From: Symsagittifera roscoffensis
Lineage: Eukaryota; Xenacoelomorpha; Acoela; Convolutidae
Direction of reading: 5' to 3'
DNA: 64,000 nucleotides
Assembly: GCF_963678635.1 (NCBI RefSeq)
Contig: NC_087062.1
Span: forward strand, 79,051,200-79,115,199
Under the pieces are notes generated by a model, which was not told the origin of the DNA, did no database searches, and saw only the letters and a list, made by a program, of their open reading frames with translations. Both the position numbers and the translations under genes were made by a program. Of this stretch, positions 54,590 through 64,000 are shown one piece after another (positions within the stretch are counted from its first letter, which is position 1; each line of letters begins with the position of its first letter).

Positions 54590-57500
54590 TCAGGCGATGC
54601 TCAAGTAGTACTTCTTATGAAGATACACCATTATCTCAGTTTCTGCAAAGACCACATGTAGGATAGCGTACAATTCCCTCGGGCTCAGTTTGCCCCTGTT
54701 CGGGTCATACACCGGCATTGAGACTTCTGTTATCCCTCTTTCAATCATGAAGTCTCGTAATCTTGTTAGTGCCAATATCACGTGTTCGGGATCGATTGTG
54801 TTCCTGTCATTGACCCTCGTTACTAGGAAGCACAGATATTTGCCCGGGACTTGTGCCACTGACGGTGGAAGCGCTGCCATCCCTCCCAGTCCTGGTCTCT
54901 GTCTGAACAGAAACTCTACATTCTGGTACTCTCTTTTGAAGTCAGCTTCCAATCTTGATTTGAAACTCATGTCCGCCGTGATGCAGATCGCGCTGGTCCT
55001 GTTTGACAGGATGAAGTCGCTATCTGTTATCATGATGTTCTCCGAGTATTCATTGGGTATTTCGAATTTCGTTTTGAAATTCCGACCTATAGTAGGCTCT
55101 GGCTCTTCTTCCTCCAGTTCCAATTCGCTCGTTTCTCTCACTTCCTTGAGCTTCTTTATCATCAAATTTTCGGTGTGGGTAAGTCCTACCCCCACTCCCC
55201 GGACAAAAATATTTATCGACGTCCCCGTCGATGTTGTCGGGTCTGAATTGTCCTGAGGAATGTCCAGTGGCCTGTCTGTTGCCGTCCATCCGAAAAGAGG
55301 GTCCTCTGTCTTCATGTAATTTGCTGCTGATACATCGACTTGCTGAATGCTTTGTCCTTCGCGGCTCTCGTCTTTGACATCACGCATCCACTCTAGAATC
55401 CTCAAGTTCGTGTTCTCCCTCCTCTCTATCTCACTCTGTTCGAGATCCGTTTCTACTTCTGGCGTCGAGTAATCATCCTGCGGATAATGACCACCATCGT
55501 CAATGACCTGCCATTCCTCTCCGGCTTCCAGTTCGCCTGCCTTCAGTAATTCCTCGCCCAAATTGTCTGGCTGTATCTTATCGATCAAGAAGTCATCCCC
55601 GTACCTGTTGTACATCATGCCGGTGCGTTTACGATTGCCAGTCCTGGTTTCCGGTGGTGTTGGTCGATCCGGCTCCATCCACTTCGGCACCTCGTCTTGC
55701 TCCGGGTCGTTCCAGTCTTCTTCTACAAATGATCCTGCATCAGACCCCACTCCTATCTTTTCATTGTCGTCCAAACTCAAGTTCTCATTACCATCATTTT
55801 TCTCTCGAGTACCTTTCTCATTCACTTCACACGCTGGCTCTACCACCAGGTACTCAAGACCCTCCATGTCCTTCGGTATGCACCAATCCTCTGGGGACGG
55901 GACGTGAGGCTTCAGATTCTCATAATGTGCCGCTCGCCCAGTACTCAAGCGATAGAACCGTCCTTGTTGATGAACCTCCGTTATCATGAATGGTCCCCTC
56001 CACTTCTTGAGTAGTTTCTTTGTTCCCTTGGGCGGTATTACATTTTGGAAGACCCACACGTATTGGCCCACTTCATATGGCTTTGCTCTTAATATTTTTT
56101 CGTCGTATTTCCTGCGTTGCCTCATTTGCGCTTGCGCCGTGTTCCTCCTGCATAGCTCGTTCAACTCCTGTTGTCTTTTGATCGCTTCTTTCACGTATGC
56201 CTGAGGCGACGTCCTTTTCCCCTCGTATTCCGGGTAAAAGAATGTCAGAGGCATTGCTCTCTCCCTGCCCGTCAACATCATGAAAGGACTGATGCCCGTA
56301 GTTGAGTGCTGTGTACTGTTGTAGGCTCCTACTACCTGTGGCAGGTATTTGTCCCAGTCCGTCATGTATCTTGAGCAGTACACCCTTAACATGTTGACCA
56401 GTGTCCTGTTTTGTCTCTCTACCAACCCATTGGTCTGCGGGTGATAGGTCGTCGAGTGTGCTTGAGCAATGTGCGATCTCTTCATCAATTCTTTTGTCAA
56501 GTCCCCCACAAAAGCTTTGCCGTTGTCCGACTGGAAAGTCATTGGACAACCATACCGCGATATCCAATGCGTTATCAGATGATCACATGTCTCTTCGGCC
56601 GAGGCTGTCTGGCACGGAACCGCTTCCGCCAACTTTGTGAAGTGATCTATTATAACCAGTATCTGGTTGTATCCCGACTCTGTCATGCAGATTTTTTGAT
56701 GGTCTATCTGCACCACTTCATTGAACTCCGAGCTCTCAACGGACTTGAGGGGAAACTTCATCTTCCTTGGGTCTTTTACCTGGAGACATGCCAGGCAGGC
56801 ATTCACCCATCTCTCGCAAGCTTTTCTCATTCCCGGCCAATCAAATCTGTGAAGTATCCTTTGTTGTACTTTGTCTATCCCCTGGTGACCCATCTGGTCG
56901 TGTGATCTGAAAAGCACCTCTGTCTGGTACAATTGTGGTAGTATGATGAGGTTGTGTTTGTGTAATATCTTTTCCTCATCTCTCCTCTTGCACGCTACCA
57001 CTCCATCAGCTGTGTGGTAAAGTAAGTCTTTCTTTTCTTTGTAGAACTGGCTCAAGATCTTGTAGCTGTCTTCCTCAAGTTCCCCCTTCTCCTTGACCCC
57101 CGACTGGATCCATTTGGAGAGGTTACTTGTCATTTTGTCATTCTTCTGGGCTCTTATTAGGTCTGACAGCCTATATCTTGCCTTGACATGCTCCTTTAGC
57201 GCCATGATCTGTCCATTCATCTCACCAGGGTTGTGGATGTCATCACTCAGTTTCACGCATATCATCCTTTTCACGATTTTCATATCATCTTCTGGCACCA
57301 GATTCGTTCTGATGTTTGAGTTGCATGATAGTTCCCTGAATGGTTTCCTTGCGACCGCAATTTTCTCAAGTTCCTCACCACCTCGCATCTCCTGTATGTC
57401 CACGTTGTATGTTCCTGAAGATGGATCCGTCTGTAACTCCCTGTCGTGGTGCCTTGTCTTCTCTTCCGCCAGTATCATGCACAGACTGTCCTGGTTTTCG

Positions 57501-60500
57501 CTGCTCTCATCCGATTCTTCATCCCATCCTTCACGCTCCCCGGACAATTTTCCTTCTCCGGTTCCTTCTTCCGTGAACCTGGAACACTCCCCGGACTCTT
57601 GACCTAGTCCCAGGTGTTCAGTATCTTCCTTGAACGTCACTTTCTTTTTCCTAACCTTGGTCTGCTCCAGAATGTCTTCGGGGATTTTGTCAACTAGTGA
57701 CCGCACGACATCTTTGCTGTCAGTGACGCTTCCTCTTGATGAGTCAGTATCGTTCACTGTCTCTTTTCTCCGAAGTATAGTGAATTCCGGTTTCTCTTTA
57801 CCCTTCTCCTGGATCACTGGCTTATCATCTGATAGTTTCTCGAGCAACCTCATTAAGTCATCATCTATCTGTGCAGTTCCTGCTTCCACCTGGCTAAGAT
57901 CATAGCCTTTTGCCTTGAGCGTCTCCTTCACGATCTTCGACTTGAGTATAATCTCAATCGGAATCCTCTTGCTCTTCCTCAAGATGGTCTTCTCTGGAGG
58001 CTCTTTAGGCAATTCAGGATGATCTTCTATCGGTTTGCCTGACTTGTCCAGCCATCTCGTGAGTGGAAGACTGTCGTACGTTTCCTTGTTCATGAATGAG
58101 AAGCCATCTTTGATTTCAGGTCTGTCTGCTTCTCTTTGCTCTTGTCTCTCATAGAACTCCGTCTTCTTACTCAAGCTGTCGGCATTCTGATGTTTATCTC
58201 GCGTTCTATGCTCAATTATCATGTTGTATCCGTCCAGGCGAACTATCCACCTCCCAATGTAACTTTGGTCCATTGAGTACGTTTTCAGCCAGCTCAGTGC
58301 TCTGTTGTCGACTCGCAACTTGAATGGCTCACTGCCCAGGTACGCCCTGTATTTCTCGACAAAGGTAACCACCGCGAACATCTCAGCTTTCGGTGCTCCG
58401 TACTTCATTTCCGTGTCACTCAGGACTCTGCTCCCGTACGCTATTGGTCTCAAGACTGTCTTCCCATTCCATTCTTGTTCTTGGTGGAGAATCCCAGAAA
58501 TCGCGACTACCGACGCATCCGTGTCTAGCACGTACATCCCTTTCTCAGTCGGCATACCCAGTACTGGTGCCTCACATAGCTCTTTCTTTATCCTCTGGAA
58601 TGACTCTTCTGCTGCGTTGTTCCACGTGAACTTCTTGCCCTTGTGTCTCATTAATTGTTGCATCGGGTATACCTTGTCTGCATATCCTTTGATGAACTCT
58701 CTATAATAGTTAGCGAAACCCAGGAAGCTCATCAACTGGTGCTCTGTCTTCGGTGATTTCCAGGTCAGGACTGCTTCCACGGCGTCCGTATCAGGTCTGA
58801 TGCCGTGCTTGTCTACCATCCTACCCAAGTATTTTATTGAGTCCTTGAGTATCTCGCACTTTGATGGTTTACACTTTAGCCCCGACCTCTTCATGCATGC
58901 AAACACTTCGTCTAGTCTCTCAATGTGGTCTTCCAGTGTTGGCGTCGCTATTACCACGTCATCCACGTAGCACATTACCAGATTGCCATACTTCTTCGTT
59001 ACGCCTATCAGCGCGTGTGCCATCAACCGCTGAAACGTGGCTGTGGCATTGCAAAGTCCAAACGGCATCCGTTTCCATTGAAACAGACCCAACTCGCAGG
59101 CAAACCCTGTCTTGTCCCTGTCCTGCTTCCTTAGTGGTACTTGCCAAAAGGCCGAGCCTAAATCAAGAGTCGTAAAAAATTTTGCATCACCTAACTTCGA
59201 GAGGCTCTCATCAATCCTCGGTATGGGATAGGCATCCTTCACCGTGACGGAGTTCAGGTATCGAAAGTCACAACAAAACCTCAACTGGTCGCCTTTCTTT
59301 TTGGCCATCACTACTCCACACGCCCACGGTGACTTGGATGGTTCTATCATGTCATACTCTAGTAACGTCTCGATCTCTTTTCTACACGCGTCTGATTTGT
59401 GTGGGGTCATGCGCCTCGCCCCCTCCCTGTGTGGTACCGCGTTTTCCTCAAGTTCTATTTCATGCTCAACGAAATTACAACACCCGATATCCGCCTTATG
59501 CCTCGAAAAAACTTCTTCGTTCCGCTCTAGTACGTCCTTGATGGCTTCGAGCTGTTCATCTTTCAGTTTGCCCCTCAAATGTTCAATCTCCGGTAGGACC
59601 GGTTTTTCATTTTGCATTTCATCTAGTGTGGGTCGCTCTGGAAAGTTCGAACAGCTCGAAAGACCATCATCCGTTTCTGACTTAAGTGATTTAATAAGAC
59701 CTGAAGAATCTTTTATTTTCTGCAATCGTCTCAAGATACAAATTTTGTCCCTGTGATTGGGGCAATCAACAACTTCATTTTGTTTTGAATTCTCAATTGT
59801 TTCATATCGAGTTTTAACCGGTAAAGCATATCCCAGTTTCCTCCCTCTTTGTATCGTGATCGGTATATCAAGGGTATTCAACAAGACACTGACGCAGAGG
59901 CCGCTCTTCGTTATCGAAAATGATCTTCCTAAAACAGCAGCACTTTGACTATTAGGATTCGGAACTATGCACACTTGCTTGTTGTCACTTAGTTCATTGT
60001 AATTTTTCATCCTCAAACTTACGATTGCCGCTTCATTAGCTTTTAGCCTCACCCTCCTACTCAAGAATACCGGTGCTTTGTTTTCATTTGCCATTATTAA
60101 ATTTACCGGTTTGATTGCGTACCTCCTATCCGGGTTCCGTATCCTGAACATTGCGTTATTTAAATCAATCGTTACGTCGAAATTCCTGATGAAGTCTCTG
60201 CCCAAAATGAATTGGTCAGATTCATCTAGGTTTTCTACCACGATAAAGCGCATCCACAGGTTACGTTCCCCCAAATTGAGGGCTATTATCGGCGTCCTGC
60301 CCAGCACCCGTAGGGCCCCTTTGTTTGCAGCTGACAGCCGTATTCTCGAGTCTATCAAGTCACCTTTGTCAAAGCCCATCTTCTGCCAAGTTTCGATTGG
60401 TATAACGCTCAAGACTGCTCCCGTGTCAAGCAACCCACGCAACTGAGTCTTTTTGCCACTTATATCCAGCACGTGCCCTGTCACATCTGCCTCCGTCCCG

Positions 60501-63385
60501 ATGTGCATTGCATCTTCCTCAAGCATGGCGCAGTGTCCAATCGATCTCACTTTCAATTCTTCTTTCCCTACGTAGATTTGTCCAATCAGGTCTTCGTCAC
60601 ATGTTATCATCGTCTTGGTATAGATGTTAATCCCATCTATATTTAGCATCACCTCGTGTGGACCGTAAGCTTCAGTATATCTGCTATCAACACGTACCGA
60701 CTTGCTGCCCCCTCTCATGAGTAGTGCTCTCAGTGCTCTAGAAGTCGTTTGTGGGCTTATACCACTCAAATAGTCTGCATACACGTCAATGTGCATTATC
60801 GTCTGGTCGCTCGGCTCGCTCAAGTTTCTGGTTACCTCGTGGCCGCCCACTGTGATTATCGACATTATCCTTGCCCCGATTTTCGATATGCCAAAAGGTT
60901 TACCTGTCACCATTTTCACAGTATTGCAATTCCCGGTCTTTGTTGAGCCTGGTACAGCCTCTGGTATTTGTTTCGATCCAGTTAATGCTTCGTTAAAATT
61001 CTGTCTTTCTATCTCCAGCTTTAGTCGTTGCTCTATTTCTTTCGCAGCCAGATCCTGTTTCACTTTGGCAATTGCTTCCGTCGCCGCTTTCTCATAATTT
61101 ATCTCTAGAGAGTTCCCTGCCGCGGATTCTATGGCATCATTAACATGTGATACAGCTTTCACTGTCTTCGTCGGCAATTCCGTGCTTGGTGCTCCTAAGT
61201 TCCTCGATTCAAATTCGTTTTGCCTGTTCCGCTGATTCTGCACCGCCGCTAATGCCAACTTATGTTTAGGGTGACTCTGGTCCTTGACCGCTTCCCAGAA
61301 CAAGGGACAATCCATTCGGAAGTGCCCCTCCTGGTTACAAAAGAAGCATCTTGCGCCTATCTTGATGATTAAGCCACTATAGTACTCGTGTTCCTCCATC
61401 TGGCTCATGTCCTCCTCATCTGGTGCATATCCTAGACTCTTCATGCCTTGTTTGTATGTTGTGCAGTCAGCCACGTGGTGATCCGCCGACCCGCAGTTCG
61501 CGCATGATCTGCGCTTGTCCATGTCATCTCTAGGTTTGTACCATGACGACCTCTGCGGTTGACTTCCCCCTTGCGTGTTCCTGTTTTCTGAATACGAGTA
61601 TTTCTTGGGTTTCATCAGCATGTATTCCCTTGATTTCTGTCTCATTTCTTCTGGGGTTGGTGCGCTGTCTTTCGACAATGTGTAGTATGTTGCTAACATT
61701 GTCCTTAAGTCGTCACTTTTTACCCCATCAATGAACTTCGAGGCAATGCTAAAGTTTCTTCTGTTTGTCGACTCCTCTGGGTCACTCCTTCTTCTCAAGC
61801 TCTCGAGATCATCTAGGAACCGATCTATTGACTCGTCGTCCCTCTGCCTTCTCTTTTCAAATCGCATCATCGCTTGGTGACCCTTCATGCCTGACCCGAA
61901 TCGATTCAGCAATATCTCGAAGATCTTGTCCGCGGTATCGCGTTCTTCTTCTTTCTTCGCAACCACGCATTTTAATGCTGTGCCTTCTAAATTGCTGAGT
62001 ATGGCTGTGCAAGCTTGTCTTTCATCGTTCAAGTTGTCTTGCTCTAGATGTAATCTCATCACTTCCACCCACGTGTCAATGCATCCATCTGAGTCGTCTT
62101 TGAATTCTTTTGGCTTCTTGAATGTTTTTCTTGATTTCCCATCTCTCCTATCGCTCGAGTTAGTGTTCCTCGTGGCGAAGGCCTCTAGAGTCCTGTTCAT
62201 CATCTCCCAAGTGTTTGCCCATGTCATAGCATCCGGACCTGCGTTGCTGTTAGCTGTTGAGTCCCCCGGACCAGTCGTTGTACTTGACATTCCATTCTTC
62301 ATGATTGTTTTAGCAGCTGTTGGTGCTATGCTCACCGTATCCCGGGTTAAGGGCAACGGTGTCGATTGCCGTTTGTTCCTTTGTGGTTCCACAAAGTCAA
62401 CTCTGGTGCCTTGCGTGCGATCTGCTGCCGGTCTTTCTTGTGAGGTAGAATTACTCAAGATTGCATCCAATTTCGCCTGTATTGCACACGAACTCTCGGC
62501 CTGATTTTTGCTCATTGTGTCCATTCTCTTTTCCAGGCTACCTAATTGGCTGTTGACATCATCATATCGGTTTTTTAACTGTTGCAAATCTTTTTTGATG
62601 TTCTTATCTCGTTCTTCATTGGTGGTTTCTACATTATCTGACATCTCCTTGAGTCTCTCTTCTGTTGCCTTGGCCAGGTTAAAATAACTATCCAGATACT
62701 CGTTTTTGTTGTATCTTAATTCTTTTCTTATCACTTCTCTGTCCTCTTCGCTGTGCTTCAGCTTTTTGTCGATCTGATTCAGTTTCGCCATCAAGTCACC
62801 TAGCTCAAGAGTAGCCTCTTCATGGTCAGCCGTCGGTCTTTCTTCGGCCGTCGCTTCTGCTCTAGTTTGTTCCTCTCTCGGATTGGCTTCTGTCGTCTTC
62901 GTGCTTACTGTTCCAAATGTTCGTGCTCTTTCAGCTTTTGGTTCTTCAGTCACGTTCTCTTTCGTTTTTATTCCGACCATCATCGCCAACCTTTCTGTAA
63001 AAGATGTCTTTTTTACTTGAGAGTCTTCTTTCACCGTTTCTTCGGTGTTGCCTATTGCATCTTCCACGTTGTCTATTGGTGAGAATTCTATGGGTTTCGA
63101 GTTTGGTTCTTCTGCATTGGGCATTGGAGTTGACTCCGTCGCTATTTTCCTTGTTTCATCAACACTTTGATCAGGTGTCTCTAGATCAATCTCGATGGTG
63201 GGTTCTACTCGTTCCCCTTCCATGCCCTCTCTTGCTCTCTCCGTTGTACTCCTTGTGCTGGCCATGTTAACTGAAAAGTTCTTCTTTGTTATCTTTGGGC
63301 CCATTGATGTTGTTTTGCGTAGCGACGAATTATACTTTGCTTCGGTAGGTCTTTTTTCAGCTACCGGTACCCTGCTCCGCCTCAT
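54590..63385 (-). CDS. Element A ORF1: Gag-protease-RT-RNase H-integrase polyprotein with macro-like tail
   Basis: A single frame of 2,931 codons from ATG at 63,385. By residue: acidic N-terminus; coiled coil about 200-330; retrotransposon Gag domain about 420-560; CCHC zinc knuckles about 622-640 and 680-693; aspartic protease DTG near 986; reverse transcriptase with MPFGLCNATATF and YVDD near 1472; RNase H from LDTDAS near 1618 to about 1740; a long variable acidic linker about 1760-2140; integrase HHCC near 2160, catalytic D near 2226 and 2286 and E near 2322 (DD35E); GPF module near 2465; an acidic region; macrodomain-like module about 2770-2925. It makes the virus-like particle, copies the RNA and integrates the DNA. 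No frameshift separates Gag and Pol. The length is about twice that of a typical Ty3-class polyprotein, owing to the N-terminus, linker and tail. Confidence 0.92.
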   Translation of the reverse strand: MRRSRVPVAEKRPTEAKYNSSLRKTTSMGPKITKKNFSVNMASTRSTTERAREGMEGERVEPTIEIDLETPDQSVDETRKIATESTPMPNAEEPNSKPIEFSPIDNVEDAIGNTEETVKEDSQVKKTSFTERLAMMVGIKTKENVTEEPKAERARTFGTVSTKTTEANPREEQTRAEATAEERPTADHEEATLELGDLMAKLNQIDKKLKHSEEDREVIRKELRYNKNEYLDSYFNLAKATEERLKEMSDNVETTNEERDKNIKKDLQQLKNRYDDVNSQLGSLEKRMDTMSKNQAESSCAIQAKLDAILSNSTSQERPAADRTQGTRVDFVEPQRNKRQSTPLPLTRDTVSIAPTAAKTIMKNGMSSTTTGPGDSTANSNAGPDAMTWANTWEMMNRTLEAFATRNTNSSDRRDGKSRKTFKKPKEFKDDSDGCIDTWVEVMRLHLEQDNLNDERQACTAILSNLEGTALKCVVAKKEEERDTADKIFEILLNRFGSGMKGHQAMMRFEKRRQRDDESIDRFLDDLESLRRRSDPEESTNRRNFSIASKFIDGVKSDDLRTMLATYYTLSKDSAPTPEEMRQKSREYMLMKPKKYSYSENRNTQGGSQPQRSSWYKPRDDMDKRRSCANCGSADHHVADCTTYKQGMKSLGYAPDEEDMSQMEEHEYYSGLIIKIGARCFFCNQEGHFRMDCPLFWEAVKDQSHPKHKLALAAVQNQRNRQNEFESRNLGAPSTELPTKTVKAVSHVNDAIESAAGNSLEINYEKAATEAIAKVKQDLAAKEIEQRLKLEIERQNFNEALTGSKQIPEAVPGSTKTGNCNTVKMVTGKPFGISKIGARIMSIITVGGHEVTRNLSEPSDQTIMHIDVYADYLSGISPQTTSRALRALLMRGGSKSVRVDSRYTEAYGPHEVMLNIDGINIYTKTMITCDEDLIGQIYVGKEELKVRSIGHCAMLEEDAMHIGTEADVTGHVLDISGKKTQLRGLLDTGAVLSVIPIETWQKMGFDKGDLIDSRIRLSAANKGALRVLGRTPIIALNLGERNLWMRFIVVENLDESDQFILGRDFIRNFDVTIDLNNAMFRIRNPDRRYAIKPVNLIMANENKAPVFLSRRVRLKANEAAIVSLRMKNYNELSDNKQVCIVPNPNSQSAAVLGRSFSITKSGLCVSVLLNTLDIPITIQRGRKLGYALPVKTRYETIENSKQNEVVDCPNHRDKICILRRLQKIKDSSGLIKSLKSETDDGLSSCSNFPERPTLDEMQNEKPVLPEIEHLRGKLKDEQLEAIKDVLERNEEVFSRHKADIGCCNFVEHEIELEENAVPHREGARRMTPHKSDACRKEIETLLEYDMIEPSKSPWACGVVMAKKKGDQLRFCCDFRYLNSVTVKDAYPIPRIDESLSKLGDAKFFTTLDLGSAFWQVPLRKQDRDKTGFACELGLFQWKRMPFGLCNATATFQRLMAHALIGVTKKYGNLVMCYVDDVVIATPTLEDHIERLDEVFACMKRSGLKCKPSKCEILKDSIKYLGRMVDKHGIRPDTDAVEAVLTWKSPKTEHQLMSFLGFANYYREFIKGYADKVYPMQQLMRHKGKKFTWNNAAEESFQRIKKELCEAPVLGMPTEKGMYVLDTDASVVAISGILHQEQEWNGKTVLRPIAYGSRVLSDTEMKYGAPKAEMFAVVTFVEKYRAYLGSEPFKLRVDNRALSWLKTYSMDQSYIGRWIVRLDGYNMIIEHRTRDKHQNADSLSKKTEFYERQEQREADRPEIKDGFSFMNKETYDSLPLTRWLDKSGKPIEDHPELPKEPPEKTILRKSKRIPIEIILKSKIVKETLKAKGYDLSQVEAGTAQIDDDLMRLLEKLSDDKPVIQEKGKEKPEFTILRRKETVNDTDSSRGSVTDSKDVVRSLVDKIPEDILEQTKVRKKKVTFKEDTEHLGLGQESGECSRFTEEGTGEGKLSGEREGWDEESDESSENQDSLCMILAEEKTRHHDRELQTDPSSGTYNVDIQEMRGGEELEKIAVARKPFRELSCNSNIRTNLVPEDDMKIVKRMICVKLSDDIHNPGEMNGQIMALKEHVKARYRLSDLIRAQKNDKMTSNLSKWIQSGVKEKGELEEDSYKILSQFYKEKKDLLYHTADGVVACKRRDEEKILHKHNLIILPQLYQTEVLFRSHDQMGHQGIDKVQQRILHRFDWPGMRKACERWVNACLACLQVKDPRKMKFPLKSVESSEFNEVVQIDHQKICMTESGYNQILVIIDHFTKLAEAVPCQTASAEETCDHLITHWISRYGCPMTFQSDNGKAFVGDLTKELMKRSHIAQAHSTTYHPQTNGLVERQNRTLVNMLRVYCSRYMTDWDKYLPQVVGAYNSTQHSTTGISPFMMLTGRERAMPLTFFYPEYEGKRTSPQAYVKEAIKRQQELNELCRRNTAQAQMRQRRKYDEKILRAKPYEVGQYVWVFQNVIPPKGTKKLLKKWRGPFMITEVHQQGRFYRLSTGRAAHYENLKPHVPSPEDWCIPKDMEGLEYLVVEPACEVNEKGTREKNDGNENLSLDDNEKIGVGSDAGSFVEEDWNDPEQDEVPKWMEPDRPTPPETRTGNRKRTGMMYNRYGDDFLIDKIQPDNLGEELLKAGELEAGEEWQVIDDGGHYPQDDYSTPEVETDLEQSEIERRENTNLRILEWMRDVKDESREGQSIQQVDVSAANYMKTEDPLFGWTATDRPLDIPQDNSDPTTSTGTSINIFVRGVGVGLTHTENLMIKKLKEVRETSELELEEEEPEPTIGRNFKTKFEIPNEYSENIMITDSDFILSNRTSAICITADMSFKSRLEADFKREYQNVEFLFRQRPGLGGMAALPPSVAQVPGKYLCFLVTRVNDRNTIDPEHVILALTRLRDFMIERGITEVSMPVYDPNRGKLSPRELYAILHVVFAETEIMVYLHKKYYLSIA
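54600..55080 (-). other. Macrodomain-like module at the C-terminus of ORF1
   Basis: About 150 residues after the integrase region have the strand/helix order and several motifs of small macrodomains of the OARD1/TARG1 type: ICITADMS in the position of the CIS-D motif, GKYLCFLVTR matching the central strand, a helix DPEHVILALTRL, then ITEVSMPVYDP and a final helix-strand ending VVFAETEIMVYLH. The glycine-rich loops that hold ADP-ribose in active members are replaced (SFKSRL, YDPNRGKLS), so ADP-ribose binding or hydrolysis is doubtful. The assignment is by motif memory and needs a profile search. Confidence 0.45.
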
Positions 63386-64000
63386 TATTTCTATTTACAA
63401 TTGTTCTTATTTACAATTTTACTATATACACAATCCTATTCTAAGAATAAAATCTTTCGAGAAAAAAAAATTTCTTATAAAAATATACAACGTGGTGAAA
63501 ACCTTGTTTCAGTTCTCTTTATTAACTTTTCGAGAAACTTTCCTTATTTGTGGTCTCAACCGTACCTGGTTCCAATTAGTCTTGTTCTATCTTAATTCTG
63601 TCTTAAAACACTTCTTGTAATTTTACTTCAATTTTTATACTGTCCCAAGACTTCCAATTGCCGTCCCTACTCTTCTTTGTACCGTCCCAGGCTTCTTTAT
63701 CCTGTCCCAAGACTGTTCGGTACCGTCCCAGTACTTTCCGGCAGTGTCCCAAGACTCTTGTCCAAGACTACTGTCCCAAGGCCAGTGTCCCAAGACTACT
63801 GTCCCAAGACTAGTGTCCCAAGACTAGTATCCCAAGACTACTGTCCCAAGACTAGTGTCCCAAGACTAGTGTCCCAAGACTACTGTCCCAAGACCCTGTC
63901 CCAAGACCCTTGTCCCAAGACCCTTGTCCCAAGACCCTGTCCCAAGACCCTGTCCCAAGACCCTTGCCCCAAGACCTCGTCCCAAGACCGTGTCCCAAGA
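63386..64000 (-). other. Element A leader, 3' portion
   Basis: AT-rich stretch before the gag ATG, similar to B at 40,614-40,900, then scattered GTCCCAAGACT motifs from about 63,640. The rest of the leader and the 5' LTR are outside the window. Confidence 0.75.
63745..64000. repeat. Minisatellite in the element A leader, running off the right edge
   Basis: Units of 13-15 bp such as AGTGTCCCAAGACT, later CCCTTGTCCCAAGA, the same family and position as 40,909-41,580 in B. The array order differs from B, as expected for replication slippage or unequal exchange. Confidence 0.9.

Larger units (their letters stand above)
27938..64000 (-). mobile_element. Element A: giant Ty3/gypsy-class LTR retrotransposon with five ORFs, interrupted by B
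   Basis: Its 3' LTR is split (27,938-28,162 and 44,070-44,761) by element B. Reading leftwards from the right edge: leader with minisatellite, ORF1 (Gag-Pol plus macro-like tail), ORF2, ORF3 (SGNH), ORF4, ORF5, 3' LTR. The visible sequence without B is 20,156 bp. The 5' LTR and most of the leader lie beyond 64,000; by comparison with B the full element is about 23 kb. The domain order RT-RNase H-integrase with a GPF module places it in Metaviridae. No env-like protein is recognisable. All ORFs except the UAG between ORF3 and ORF4 look intact, so it may still be functional apart from its broken LTR. Confidence 0.88.

Noticed and set aside
29474-63620. Many plus-strand frames of 60-230 codons across both retroelements
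   Set aside because: They are antisense shadows of the large minus-strand ORFs and repeat in the same positions in A and B because the sense proteins are conserved.

Overview
This is animal nuclear DNA. It holds multidomain metazoan genes, GT-AG introns with poly-T/TTTCAG-type acceptors, tRNA-derived repeats, short inverted-repeat transposons and LTR retrotransposons. The host DNA is AT-rich. The species cannot be fixed from this window; an invertebrate with compact genes is my best guess.

Region by region: (1) 1-4,833, minus strand: the N-terminal 1,611 codons of an LDL-receptor-related protein in one uninterrupted exon. Its C-terminus lies beyond the left edge. (2) 4,834-23,600: AT-rich non-coding DNA with dispersed repeats: a tRNA-derived SINE-like family including a hairpin-forming inverted pair, a duplicated block of degenerate repeats, a short transposon with a 10-bp target duplication, and tRNA-like relics. 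(3) 23,918-27,159, minus strand: a four-exon gene whose 324-residue coiled-coil product resembles CCDC89. (4) 27,938-64,000: two nested giant Ty3/gypsy-class LTR retrotransposons, both transcribed on the minus strand.

The older element, A, runs from 27,938 past the right edge. It carries a single 2,931-codon Gag-protease-RT-RNase H-integrase polyprotein ending in a macrodomain-like module, followed by four further large ORFs in the same sense (ORF2-ORF5). ORF3 has a complete SGNH/GDSL hydrolase signature and a second, degenerate copy of that fold. ORF3 and ORF4 share a frame and are separated by one UAG codon. A strong splice acceptor before ORF2 and a strong donor inside the LTR suggest a spliced subgenomic RNA for ORF2-ORF5. 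Element A probably totals about 23 kb.

The younger element, B (28,163-44,069, 15,907 bp), sits inside the 3' LTR of A. Its two 881-bp LTRs look identical by eye, so it inserted recently. It is nevertheless crippled: about 7 kb covering ORF2-ORF4 and the start of ORF5 is deleted, the polyprotein has a 1-bp frameshift, and the ORF5 remnant has a nonsense codon. This suggests mobilisation in trans by a complete relative. Both elements have a leader of about 2.6 kb or similar, with a striking 13-14 bp minisatellite before gag. The accessory ORF set, the SGNH pair and the macro-like tail are the most novel part of the window.
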